This document shows, in pieces, positions 54,008-62,967 of a stretch of 64,000 bases of DNA; position 1 is the first letter of the stretch, and every line of letters starts with the position of its first letter. The DNA comes from Acidobacteriota bacterium (GTDB lineage Bacteria; Acidobacteriota; Terriglobia; Bryobacterales; Bryobacteraceae), in contig JACQZR010000123.1 in NCBI GenBank assembly GCA_016213775.1, positions 52,796 to 116,795 on the forward strand. Direction: 5' to 3'. Made by a program: the position numbers and the translations under genes. Under the pieces are notes generated by a model. The model was not told the DNA's origin, ran no database searches, and saw only the letters and a program-made list of their open reading frames with translations.

Positions 54008-57000
54008 ATGTTGCATCGCATCTCTCGGATGCTTCTTTTTGTTCTCGTTTTCTGCGCGGCGTTGACCGCGCAGGAGTTCCGCTCCACTATTTCCGGCCAC
54101 GTCCTTGATGGGTCCGGCGGTGCTGTCGCTGGAGCCAAAATTCAGGCCGTTCACGTCGGCACCGATGAAACCACCAACGCCAGCAGCGACTCTGCCGGCA
54201 ACTATACCGTCCCGTTTCTCCGCCCGGGCGTCTACAAGCTCTCGGTACAAGCTCCAGGATTCAAACAGTTCACCCGCGAAAACATCACTCTCGAAGTCGG
54301 ACGCCTGGTTGGCATCAATGTCATCCTCGAACTCGGTCAACTCACCGAGACGGTGAATGTGACGGGCGAAGTTGCGTTGCTCGAAACCCAGACCGCCAGC
54401 CGCATCGCGGTCATCAGCACCAAACAAGTGTCCGAGCTTCCGCTCAACTCGCGCAATCCGTTCATGCTCGGCGCAATGATGTCGGGCGTCACCTTCCGCG
54501 GCGCAGCCATCTGGCAGCGGCCTTTTGACAACGGCGCTATCGCCGAATGGTCAGTGAACGGCGGACGCCAGTCCAACAACGAGTTTCTCATGGACGGCGC
54601 GCCCAACAACGGCCAAATGGGCAACAACAACATCGCCTACGTGCCAATCGTCGACGCCGTGCAGGAGTTCAGCGTGCAGCAGAACAGCTACGACGCACAG
54701 TACGGCCACACGGGCGGTGGCGTTTTCAACGTTGTGTTGAAGAGCGGCACGAATGACTTCCACGCCACTGGCTGGGAATTCATGCGCCGCAAGTTCCTCG
54801 ACGCGAACACCTTCCAGAATAATTCCGTCAACGCCGTCCGCCCCGCGCACCGCCTGGATCAGTACGGCGGCCAGGTGGAAGGCCCACTGCTCATCCCCAA
54901 GCTGCTCAAACGGAACGGCCCCGTACGCGGGTTCTTCCTCGGCAGCATTGAGAACTACTACGAGCTGTGGCCCCAGTTCCTGCGCAACTCCTATCCGGAA
55001 GCGGAAATGCGCAATGGCGACTTCAGCAAAGTCACGGCGGCCAATGGCGCGCCGGTCACCATCTTCAATCCCTACGGAGCACGCACGGTCAACGGCGACC
55101 CTGTCCGTGATCCCTTCCCAGGCAACCTCATTCCCGCAAGCTTGATCAGCCCCGTCGCTCGCGCGGTCACCGGCTTCATGCCGGCGCCGAACGCCAAAAC
55201 CGCGGGCCAGCGCTACGCGGTTCAGAACCTGCTCAATCCCGAGTACCCAGCCACGGACCATTTCTACAATCTGATCCTGAAGTTCGATTTCAACATCGGC
55301 GACAAGCACCGCGCTTTCATGCGGCACGCTTCCAATGACCGCACCGAGGACCGTTGTATCAACGGCGTTTGCTCGGGCCCGGGCATGGACGGCCAGCAGC
55401 CCTTCCAACGTATCAACGATGCCTACGTTATCGACTGGTTGTGGACCGCTCGCCCGACCCTCGTTGTCAACGTGCGCGCATCCAGCAACCGCTTCATCGA
55501 GAAAGGCTTCGGCCGCGGCAACGAGGCATTCGATCTCTCCAAGCTCGGACTTCCTACGAGCCTGCTCAGCACTCTGCCCAGCCCCGTCTACTTCGGCCGC
55601 TGGAATTTCAACGGCTACAGCAGTCTCGGCCGTTCTCAGAGCAATAACTTCACCAACAACTACAACCTGGCTGGCAACATCACCAAGATCATGGGTGCGC
55701 ACACCCTGAAGTTCGGTGGGGACCTCCGCCGGATTCACTTCATCCAACAGAACAGCGGTGACATCCTCTCCTTCACTGGCCAGACGCAGTGGACGCAGCG
55801 GCTGTGGAATCAGGGTGAAGCCACCAGCGGAGACGGATATGCCTCATTCCTCCTCGGCGGTGTCAGCGGCTCCTCCAACTACCCGCTCTATCCCTTCTTC
55901 CGCCAATGGTACTTCTCACCCTACTTCCAGGACGACTGGAAAGTAAGCCGCAAGGTCTCCGTGAACCTCGGCTTCCGCTGGGATTACAATCCCGCTCCGG
56001 ACGAGAAGTACAACCGCATTAACCGCGGATTCAACGAGAACATCGCCAGTCCGATCGCAAGTCAGATCTCGGCGGCCAACCTCGCTCTCTACCCGAATCT
56101 GCGGAACCTGAAGGGCGGTCTGGAATTCGCCGGTGTGGGTGGGAACCCCGCTACCGTGGGCAACCTGGACAAGAACAACTTCCAGCCGCGCGTGGGCGTC
56201 GCCTATTCGCTCACCGAGAAGACCGTCTTGCGTGGAGGTTACGGGCTCTACTTCCTGAACCCCAACAACAACTTTCTTGAGACGGTTGGTTTCTCCACGA
56301 ACACTCCGCTCGTCAACAGCCTGGATTCCGGGCGTACGCTTGCCTCCAACACCCTGTTGAGCAACCCCTACCCTGGCGGCATCGCCCAGCCAGTCGGTTC
56401 CAGCCTGGGTGCCTTGACTTTCGCTGGCCAGAACTACAACTGGTACAACCCGACGATGCGCACCCCGTATGTGCATCAGTTCTCCTTCGAGGTCCAGCGC
56501 CAGGTGTCCAAAACCAGCACTTTGTCGGTGGCCTATGTCGGCAGCCGCTCCCGCGGGCTCAACGACGAACGCAACCGCAACGTGCCTACGCCAGATTTCC
56601 GCAAAACGTGCAACTTGCTGGAAGGCGGAACGGTGGCAACGTGCAACGAGCTGCTTCCGAACCCGTTCCGAGGCTTGGAGCCTTTCCGCGGTACCGGCTA
56701 TTACACCGCGGCCACCATCTCGCGCTACAACCTGAACCGTCCCTTCCCTCAGTTCAACGGCAACCTTCAGGAGCGCGGGCTCAATACTTCCCAGATCTGG
56801 TACAACTCGCTGCAGGTGAACTACAACGTCCGCATCGGCAGCAGCCTGACGCTGCTCGGCAACTACACACTCAGCAAGATGATGGAGCGCTGGGGACAGT
56901 TGGACGCGGTAAATCGCGTGAGCCAGCAGGGCCTCTACTTTAACGACCGCCCACACTACCTGAAGTTCAACACCGTTTATGAACTTCCCTTCGGTAAGGG

Positions 57001-57595
57001 CAAGAAGATGCTCGGCAATGCATCGGGTTTCGTCAACAAACTCGTCGCGGGCTGGCAGTTCAGCACCTACGCCCAGTTCGCCTCCGGCGAGCCAAACAAC
57101 CTCCCCGGTAACGCGATCATGCTGAAGGATCCGCGCACCACCGGCGGCGATTGGAACGGAACCGCGGATTGGAAACGCCACCAGGTTGTCGGTTGGAATC
57201 CGTGCGTCCTCCGGCAGTTCAACGACGGCTCCATCCGGCCGCAGCCCTTCAGCATCGCCCGCGGTTGCGGTGAGAACACCGCGAATTATGCGTGGTTGAT
57301 GACCGCTGACTACTCGCCCGACAGCTACAATCCCTTCCGCAGCGGTCAAATTCGCAAACAGCGTCTGTTCAACATGGACATGGCGCTCTCCAAGATGACT
57401 CAGATCACTGAGCGTCTCCGCTTCCAGTTCCGTCTCGAAGCGTTCAACGCCTCCAACTACTACTTCTTTGGCCGGAACGACGGGTTCAACACGAACCCGA
57501 ACGATCCGAACTTCGGGACGATGTTCCCCAACCAGGCGAGCACCCAGAACGGATATCCGCGCCAGATCCAACTCGGTTTCAAAGCCTTCTTCTAA
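54008..57595 (+). CDS. Oar-like TonB-dependent receptor with carboxypeptidase-regulatory domain
   Basis: The 1195-residue protein has a signal peptide (RMLLFVLVFCAALTAQ), a carboxypeptidase-regulatory-like domain (STISGHVLDGSGGAVAGAK, RPGVYKLSVQAPGF; about 25-110), a plug domain with NSRNPFMLGAMMSGV and a large C-terminal beta-barrel ending GYPRQIQLGFKAFF, the terminal aromatic residue expected for outer-membrane insertion. Oar-type receptors are multicopy in Acidobacteria and take up large substrates, powered by TonB. The adjacent rho-independent terminator supports its 3' end. Confidence 0.95.
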   Translation: MLHRISRMLLFVLVFCAALTAQEFRSTISGHVLDGSGGAVAGAKIQAVHVGTDETTNASSDSAGNYTVPFLRPGVYKLSVQAPGFKQFTRENITLEVGRLVGINVILELGQLTETVNVTGEVALLETQTASRIAVISTKQVSELPLNSRNPFMLGAMMSGVTFRGAAIWQRPFDNGAIAEWSVNGGRQSNNEFLMDGAPNNGQMGNNNIAYVPIVDAVQEFSVQQNSYDAQYGHTGGGVFNVVLKSGTNDFHATGWEFMRRKFLDANTFQNNSVNAVRPAHRLDQYGGQVEGPLLIPKLLKRNGPVRGFFLGSIENYYELWPQFLRNSYPEAEMRNGDFSKVTAANGAPVTIFNPYGARTVNGDPVRDPFPGNLIPASLISPVARAVTGFMPAPNAKTAGQRYAVQNLLNPEYPATDHFYNLILKFDFNIGDKHRAFMRHASNDRTEDRCINGVCSGPGMDGQQPFQRINDAYVIDWLWTARPTLVVNVRASSNRFIEKGFGRGNEAFDLSKLGLPTSLLSTLPSPVYFGRWNFNGYSSLGRSQSNNFTNNYNLAGNITKIMGAHTLKFGGDLRRIHFIQQNSGDILSFTGQTQWTQRLWNQGEATSGDGYASFLLGGVSGSSNYPLYPFFRQWYFSPYFQDDWKVSRKVSVNLGFRWDYNPAPDEKYNRINRGFNENIASPIASQISAANLALYPNLRNLKGGLEFAGVGGNPATVGNLDKNNFQPRVGVAYSLTEKTVLRGGYGLYFLNPNNNFLETVGFSTNTPLVNSLDSGRTLASNTLLSNPYPGGIAQPVGSSLGALTFAGQNYNWYNPTMRTPYVHQFSFEVQRQVSKTSTLSVAYVGSRSRGLNDERNRNVPTPDFRKTCNLLEGGTVATCNELLPNPFRGLEPFRGTGYYTAATISRYNLNRPFPQFNGNLQERGLNTSQIWYNSLQVNYNVRIGSSLTLLGNYTLSKMMERWGQLDAVNRVSQQGLYFNDRPHYLKFNTVYELPFGKGKKMLGNASGFVNKLVAGWQFSTYAQFASGEPNNLPGNAIMLKDPRTTGGDWNGTADWKRHQVVGWNPCVLRQFNDGSIRPQPFSIARGCGENTANYAWLMTADYSPDSYNPFRSGQIRKQRLFNMDMALSKMTQITERLRFQFRLEAFNASNYYFFGRNDGFNTNPNDPNFGTMFPNQASTQNGYPRQIQLGFKAFF

Positions 57596-58032
57596 ACTGA
57601 GTTCTGCCCGTCTCTCGTTTGCTGAAAGGGTCTGCACCTCGGTGCCGGCCCTTTTCTTTTTGGCGGACCAACCGCGCCGCCGGTTCGATGGCAGGCAGAT
57701 ACCTGCGCCACCTTTCTGGCTGTGCTTTCGTTCGCGAGAAACCGGTAGTAGTATTTCCCCTTCAGAAAGCCGAGCACAGATTGATCGTCGAGGCGGGCGA
57801 TATAACTCTTCTCGCCGTATCTGTTCTCCTCCTTGTAGCCCAAATTCCTGTTGTTTTGAACTTCTTCTTCATACGCCTGCTTGACCATTGGCCTGTTGGG
57901 AGAGTCCACGAAGACGTAGAGGCCCCCTCCAACTTTGATGTCGGCGGGCGTCAGAATGCCGCAGGGCTCCTGGCCGTAAGCTGCCATCCAGACCAACACC
58001 GCCATGATTCTTGAGGTGGTGCCGGTGTTCAT
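57592..58032 (-). CDS. small secreted protein of unknown function
   Basis: The 146-residue frame starts at the ATG at 58032 with a signal peptide (GTTSRIMAVLVWMAAYGQ). The mature part (GGGLYVFVDSPNRPMVKQ, ENRYGEKSYIARLDDQ) has no recognised domain. Its last ~30 residues run through the terminator of the TonB receptor and are basic, so the true C-terminus may be shorter or the gene may be truncated. It lies in the cluster of secreted proteins at 57.6-59.9 kb. Confidence 0.45.
   Translation of the reverse strand: MNTGTTSRIMAVLVWMAAYGQEPCGILTPADIKVGGGLYVFVDSPNRPMVKQAYEEEVQNNRNLGYKEENRYGEKSYIARLDDQSVLGFLKGKYYYRFLANESTARKVAQVSACHRTGGAVGPPKRKGPAPRCRPFQQTRDGQNSV
57625..57661 (+). terminator. rho-independent terminator of the TonB receptor gene
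   Basis: AAAGGG ... CCCTTT encloses an inner stem GCACC-TC-GGTGC and is followed by a run rich in T (TTCTTTTT), 30 bp after the receptor stop. This is a clear intrinsic terminator on the plus strand. Confidence 0.85.
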
Positions 58033-58142
58033 GTTCCATTCTCCCGTCACTACAGAACGTGCAAACGCGTCGAGAAGAATATCGTACGAACGCGCCGCCG
58101 GATGGCAATCGCCGCCATCCGGCGCATTCATTCGTAACGGAG

Positions 58143-58808
58143 CTACTTGGCCGCGGGCGGCGCCGCGTGCGATTCCGCGACAAAGATCCCCGAGGGATTG
58201 AGTGGGGTTTCCAGCCATCTCGAGTAGCCATACAGCCGGTTCCCGCTCGTCCGCACCACCATCGTGTAGCATCCTGACAAGCCATCGACGCAGAACGCGG
58301 CGACTGTCTGCCCCGTGCCCGTCCCCGAAGCAGAACCGATCCGGTGATAGGTTCCCCTGGCAACCGACATTCTGCCGTTGGCGGTCTTCGTCATTTCCAT
58401 CCGTCCGTCCGAGAACCACACGGCAAGCCGCTCGGTGCCGGGTGCGGATCCGCTCCAGCCGCTGGCAATGGGGTCCACACAAGTGATGTCCAGATTGTGA
58501 CTATCCTCCGGCACGTTGAACGTCCCTGTCGTCGAGGGATAGTAGCAGATTCTGCCGTCGGCGCAGATGAACATGAGAAAGTATTTCCCCTTGGTTCCTT
58601 TGGGCAGATAGAACTTGAAGCGTCCCTGGCTGTCCGTCATCGCGGTTCCTGCTTCCTGAACCACCTTCCCGTCATCGGAGTACAGATAGACCGTGGCGCC
58701 GTCGATTTCGCTGTCTGCGCTGTCATAGAGACGGCCGTCCACGGTGGGTTCGTCGGCCGCGTAACCAAGCGCGGCAACCACCATAGTTGCGAGCAATAAG
58801 TTTTTCAT
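58143..58808 (-). CDS. secreted protein with YF-x4-C-x2-G-x2-C module
   Basis: The 221-residue protein starts at the ATG at 58808 with a signal peptide (KNLLLATMVVAALGYA). A short Cna-B/SdrD-like segment (DGRLYDSADSEIDGATVYLYSDDGK) is followed by KYFLMFICADGRICYY and then a C-terminal domain with SGWSGSAPGTERLAVWF, DGRMEMTKTANGRM and GTYHRI. The same C-terminal order is found in the neighbour at 58844, so the two are paralogues. No known catalytic motif is visible; an envelope-associated role is likely. Confidence 0.75.
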   Translation of the reverse strand: MKNLLLATMVVAALGYAADEPTVDGRLYDSADSEIDGATVYLYSDDGKVVQEAGTAMTDSQGRFKFYLPKGTKGKYFLMFICADGRICYYPSTTGTFNVPEDSHNLDITCVDPIASGWSGSAPGTERLAVWFSDGRMEMTKTANGRMSVARGTYHRIGSASGTGTGQTVAAFCVDGLSGCYTMVVRTSGNRLYGYSRWLETPLNPSGIFVAESHAAPPAAK

Positions 58809-58843
58809 AGTTTTGTACCTCACCTTCCTTCACGGTTTTTCCG

Positions 58844-59893
58844 TCACTTCACCATTGCCAGAGTCTGTTTCTGCGGCGTGGCGCGGAACGCACCTCCGTT
58901 GTTGTGGGCGTTCCTTAGTCCGTCCGAGAAACCTTCCAGCGCAGCCGCCCCGTTCTGCTTCCCGATACGCCCAACCAGGGTCTCGCACTCCTGCGCTCCC
59001 TCCATGACGTAGCTCGCGATGAAACTGCCGCCACCCGCCCCTTGATCCGGTTGCAGGTATTGAAACGTCCCGTGCCCCTTGTACATCCTGCCGGCAATCT
59101 GCTTTGCGAGTTCAAAGCGCCCCTGTTGGAAACTCAGGGTGACCCGGTCGAATCCGGGCGCGGATGCCGCCCACACTCCGGACAGGGTGCCGTCGCAACT
59201 GAACTGCAAGTCGTGCGTCTTGTCTTCCGTGATGTCGAACGGGTTCAGTGGCCCGGAGCCATCACAACTTGTCCCGGCCGGGCAATGCACCACCAGAAAG
59301 TAGCGCCCCTTGCCGAGTTTTATCAGAAAGCCGCCATTCGGGTCGGTTTTCACCTTGCCTACCCAATGGGGTTTTCCGGCGCCATCCAATATCCAGATAT
59401 CAACCGGCACCGAGGCCAGCGCCAGCCCATTCAGACTGTTCTTCACCGTTGCGTTCAGGACCCCTGCCGGGTACGGCAGACAGCGGAAGCTGAGCGCCAC
59501 CGTGCCGGCAGTCGACCCCTTGAAGGTTACCGGATCGGCGGGTCCCCCATGCATCGGACTGGTAAGGAAGCTGTCGCAGTAGCGGCCCGGCGGGCAGTGG
59601 ACTACAACAAAGTAGGTGCCGAGCGGAAGACCGGTAAAGCGTACGACCCCCACCGGCGTCGATGGTGTCGCGGTTGAGGCCGTGGACTTGGCCCCGAGCG
59701 AGACCGGTCGTCCCGTGGACGGCATCTGCCACAGGTCAACAGATACTCCTCCGAGACCTACGTCGTTCTCGTCCATTACCGAGACGTCGATATTAGCCGC
59801 TACTAAGCCGGCCGCCGCCATTGTCATTAGCAAATAAGCAGGGCCTACCCGCCGGATAAGTCCCTGTAACATCATCAAAGATCTGCTTTCCAT
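58844..59893 (-). CDS. secreted protein with two YF-C-C modules, paralogue of the neighbour
   Basis: The 349-residue protein has GGAGGAG seven bases before the ATG, and a signal peptide (YLLMTMAAAGLVAA). Two beta-sandwich-like units carry TYFVVVHCPPGRYC and RYFLVVHCPAGTSC; a C-terminal domain has SGVWAASAPGFDRVTLSF, QQGRFELAKQIAGRM and GTFQYL. The unit order matches that of the downstream protein at 58143 with one unit more. It lies 35 bp upstream of it, so both are in one transcript. The function is unknown. Confidence 0.78.
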   Translation of the reverse strand: MESRSLMMLQGLIRRVGPAYLLMTMAAAGLVAANIDVSVMDENDVGLGGVSVDLWQMPSTGRPVSLGAKSTASTATPSTPVGVVRFTGLPLGTYFVVVHCPPGRYCDSFLTSPMHGGPADPVTFKGSTAGTVALSFRCLPYPAGVLNATVKNSLNGLALASVPVDIWILDGAGKPHWVGKVKTDPNGGFLIKLGKGRYFLVVHCPAGTSCDGSGPLNPFDITEDKTHDLQFSCDGTLSGVWAASAPGFDRVTLSFQQGRFELAKQIAGRMYKGHGTFQYLQPDQGAGGGSFIASYVMEGAQECETLVGRIGKQNGAAALEGFSDGLRNAHNNGGAFRATPQKQTLAMVK

Positions 59894-60051
59894 TCTATTT
59901 CTCCTCCCACTTAGAAACGCGTAATCGCAAACCGATCTCCATCAGAAACCGGTATGCCGGCTCGGCCGGCAAGCGCCGCAATCCCCACCTCAAGCAAGCG
60001 TTCACATTAAGGCGCTTTCCCGGTTTCTGTTGGTGCTACTATCGTTCGGAA

Positions 60052-61365
60052 ATGCTGCGACGGTCGTTCCTCTGTGCCTTGGCCGTAAACCCTGTGCGCG
60101 TCGCGACGTTCCAGGCGGAGGTCACACCCACCATAGGCACGCCTATCTACACTGGTACGGCGAGATCCATCGTCGATCCTCTGGAGGCGCGCGGACTCGT
60201 CGTGCACGGAGGTGGAAAACCCGTCGTCATCTGCTCGCTCGATTGGTGTGAGATCCGCAACCGCTCCTACGATCAATGGCGTGAGACGCTGGCCGCCGCC
60301 GCGGGCACCACGCGCGAACGGGTACTGCTTTCCTGCGTGCATCAGCACGATGCGCCCTACACCGATATGGATGCGCAGCGGTTGCTCGATGAAGTGCGAT
60401 CGCCTGACAGGCTGTGTGATGTGGCATTCGAACGCGCGTCGATGGACACGGTGGCCTCTTCCATTCGCGCGGCGCCGCTCCAGGTTGTCACTCACATCGG
60501 CACCGGCGAGGCGCGCGCAGAGAAGGTCGCTTCCAACCGTCGATACGTCCGCCCCGACGGAAAGATCAGCTTCGGCCGCACCAGTGCCACGCGCGATCCG
60601 GCGATCCGCGACATGCCTGAAGGCCTCATCGATCCGATGCTGAAGACCGTCGGCTTCTGGAACGGGTCGAAGCCGGTAGCGGCATTGCATGCCTATTCGA
60701 CGCACCCGATGAGCTACTACGGCCAGGGTAACGTGTCCGCCGACTTCATAGGAATCGCCCGCCGCCGGATCCAATCGGAGGATCGTGACACCTTCCACAT
60801 CTATCTCTCAGGAGCCAGCGGCGACACCATGGCGGGCCGATACAACGATGGCAATCCGGCAAACCGCCCTGTGCTCGCCGGGCGCGTTTACGATGCGATG
60901 GCCGCTGCCTGGCGATCCACGCGGCGGGAACCGCTCCGCCGCATCGGCTTCCGCAATGGCAACCTGATCTTCCGCCCTCGCTCTACCCGGGGTTTCTCCG
61001 AAGCGGAGATGCGGGCACTGATGCAGGCTCCCGGCACGCCGCGGCGCGAACGCCTGGATGCGGCGCTCGGTATCAGTTGGCTGCAGCGGCTCGCACGCAG
61101 GCAGCCCATTGACGTGCCGGCCCTTCACCTTGGCCCAGCCGTGCTGGTTCTGGTCCCTGCCGAAGCATTCGTGCAGTACCAGCTTTGGGCGCAGCAAGCA
61201 TCGCCCAGCCGCTTCGTCATGACGGCAGGCTACAGCGACTGCGCCCCAGGCTATATCCCCACCTCCGCCGCGGTGTCGAAGGGCTACGACGACCACTACA
61301 GTTGGGTCGACTTCAACACTTGCGAGGCCGCGATGCGCACGGCCATCAGGCAGGCATTGCGTTAG
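60052..61365 (+). CDS. neutral/alkaline ceramidase-like hydrolase
   Basis: The 437-residue protein resembles the N-terminal domain of neutral ceramidases: VTPTIGTPIYTG, PVVICSLDWCEIRN, LLSCVHQHDAPYTD (zinc-type His cluster), STHPMSYYGQGNVSADF and LSGASGDTMAGRYN. The C-terminal immunoglobulin-like domain of classic ceramidases is missing or replaced. Such short members are common in planctomycetes and acidobacteria and have no proven substrate. No convincing signal peptide is seen; a short N-terminal RRSF could be Tat-like. Confidence 0.7.
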   Translation: MLRRSFLCALAVNPVRVATFQAEVTPTIGTPIYTGTARSIVDPLEARGLVVHGGGKPVVICSLDWCEIRNRSYDQWRETLAAAAGTTRERVLLSCVHQHDAPYTDMDAQRLLDEVRSPDRLCDVAFERASMDTVASSIRAAPLQVVTHIGTGEARAEKVASNRRYVRPDGKISFGRTSATRDPAIRDMPEGLIDPMLKTVGFWNGSKPVAALHAYSTHPMSYYGQGNVSADFIGIARRRIQSEDRDTFHIYLSGASGDTMAGRYNDGNPANRPVLAGRVYDAMAAAWRSTRREPLRRIGFRNGNLIFRPRSTRGFSEAEMRALMQAPGTPRRERLDAALGISWLQRLARRQPIDVPALHLGPAVLVLVPAEAFVQYQLWAQQASPSRFVMTAGYSDCAPGYIPTSAAVSKGYDDHYSWVDFNTCEAAMRTAIRQALR

Positions 61366-61703
61366 AGGAAATCCTCGCGCACCGGCTGAAAGCTGTCGAT
61401 CAGCCGTGCGCTGGCGGACAGCAACTGAATCGAATCGGGCACGCCGGACGGCACCGCGAACACATCGCCCGTGCTCAACCGCCGTGGTTCATCGCCCGCC
61501 GATAGAAACAGAATTGCCCCCGAAGCCACGTAGGTGATCTGTTCATGGGGGTGCGAGTGCATCGGGTCCGCTTCCGCCCACGGCCCGTTGCCGAAGTCGA
61601 TGATCACCGTCATCAGATTCTTTGTGTGCACAACGCGCCGTTCGCACCGCTCGCGAAAGACTACACCGGGTGTCTGATCGTAGTAGGCGACAGGAGCGTT
61701 CAT
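61362..61703 (-). CDS. small cupin protein coupled to the MEMO-family gene
   Basis: The 113-residue protein starts at the ATG at 61703, overlapping the stop of the MEMO-family gene (ATGA). It has a single cupin with the metal-type motif HSHPHEQITYVASG and the second motif STGDVFAVPSGVPDSIQ. It has no transmembrane segment. Its role probably relates to the upstream MEMO-like protein, but no reaction can be assigned. A longer frame upstream exists but would extend into the MEMO gene. Confidence 0.85.
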   Translation of the reverse strand: MNAPVAYYDQTPGVVFRERCERRVVHTKNLMTVIIDFGNGPWAEADPMHSHPHEQITYVASGAILFLSAGDEPRRLSTGDVFAVPSGVPDSIQLLSASARLIDSFQPVREDFL

Positions 61704-62929
61704 GCCGAGAACCTCATTCCCGCAAAACTCACCACGCTCTGCGGGTCGATGTTCCACTGGTCATACCGCACCAGTTCCCCGCGCGCCTGCGGCATCGTCT
61801 TCAGGAACGTATAAAACGGCGACGATCCGCACCATTTCAAATCGTCGTGGCGCTCCTGCACCAGGTCCCAATACCCCTTCGCGTCTCCCGCGTTAATGCG
61901 GTCGATGCGGGCATGGTCCCGCCCGTGCACCACCGCCATTTCTCCCACATTCGCGTGCGCCGTGAACGGATCGCCATAGCGCCGTCCCACGTGCGCCATA
62001 TCCACCCCCAGCACCCAGAACAGCTTCTTCCCTTCGCGCGCGCCGATCTCCCCCAGCGCCCCGAGGAAGCGATTCACGTTCTCGTCGTCCTCGGGCATTC
62101 CGCCTTCATAGAGCGACTTGGCATAACCACCACACAGCACCGGCAGTACCTTGATATCCGGCCCAAAGAGGTACTGCAAAAACACGACCTGAAATTCAAT
62201 GGAATGTTCCACCGCCATGCAATAGTCCTCCATCAGGACGGCATCAGGCGAGGCGGCCGCGAGTTCCTCAATCAGCTCCGTTGCCGGACGCGCCTGACCC
62301 CACGGCGTATTCCATGCTTTGCGCGACAACCCGAACCGCTCGCTGGCTCCGTAGTGGGAAGTGCCCAGAATCACAAACGTGCGATCGGCGTACTTCTCCT
62401 TCGCCAGCCCTGAATAAGCGGCCCGGTACGATTCCCAACCACCTTCAGGGCTCACATGCGGTGCGGCAATCCCGATCAAATCCTGGGCCAGCGGACCCGC
62501 GCCATCCAGATAGCGCCGCATCGTTTGCGCCAGTTCCTCAGGACCATCGGGATACGCCGACCCCGCATGACTCGGGTCGCGCTCCGGAGCATCGGCAAAT
62601 TCCTTCTCGCGCTCCGCCCGGATCCCCACGTACGTCTCGTCCTCCAGGAAGCCCGAATCGCGCAGACTCTCAATTAGGTGCTCTTCCAACTCGCCGACAC
62701 GTAGGTCGCCGGTGATTTCAAACAGCGCCGTCCGCAGATCGTTCGCCGTCTTCTCCCCATCAAAGAACTCCAGACAAGCCACCAGCGGCGGCGGAATGAT
62801 CATCGTGATGTCCGAGTACTGCAGCGGATCGCGGATCAACAAACCAGGCCGGTCAGCTACGGGCGACGGCATGAAATCAAGGTCCATGCGCAGGCGGGGC
62901 AGAACGTGATTCGACATGAGTTCTTTCAT
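61700..62929 (-). CDS. MEMO-family protein (AmmeMemoRadiSam system component B) with extra N-terminal domain
   Basis: The protein of about 409 residues has a C-terminal MEMO1 domain: GIAAPHVSPEGGW, LGTSHYGASERFG, AVEHSIEFQVVFLQYLFG, GVDMAHVGRRYGD and LKWCGSSPFYTFL, with His and Cys positions that match metal-binding residues of the family. The N-terminal ~120 residues (LRMDLDFMPSPVADRPGLLIRDP, ESLRDSGFLED) form a separate winged-helix/PqqD-like part not found in all members. The start is one of three close Mets (62944, 62929, 62917). The partner genes of the system are absent here; instead a cupin gene is coupled to it. Confidence 0.88.
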   Translation of the reverse strand: MKELMSNHVLPRLRMDLDFMPSPVADRPGLLIRDPLQYSDITMIIPPPLVACLEFFDGEKTANDLRTALFEITGDLRVGELEEHLIESLRDSGFLEDETYVGIRAEREKEFADAPERDPSHAGSAYPDGPEELAQTMRRYLDGAGPLAQDLIGIAAPHVSPEGGWESYRAAYSGLAKEKYADRTFVILGTSHYGASERFGLSRKAWNTPWGQARPATELIEELAAASPDAVLMEDYCMAVEHSIEFQVVFLQYLFGPDIKVLPVLCGGYAKSLYEGGMPEDDENVNRFLGALGEIGAREGKKLFWVLGVDMAHVGRRYGDPFTAHANVGEMAVVHGRDHARIDRINAGDAKGYWDLVQERHDDLKWCGSSPFYTFLKTMPQARGELVRYDQWNIDPQSVVSFAGMRFSA

Positions 62930-62967
62930 CATAGCCCGTGACACTGATAGAATCCTTTAACAAAGCT

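Noticed and set aside
55916..57637. 573-codon minus-strand open frame
   Set aside because: It is the antisense of the TonB receptor barrel and runs over its terminator; composition is biased and no family is seen.
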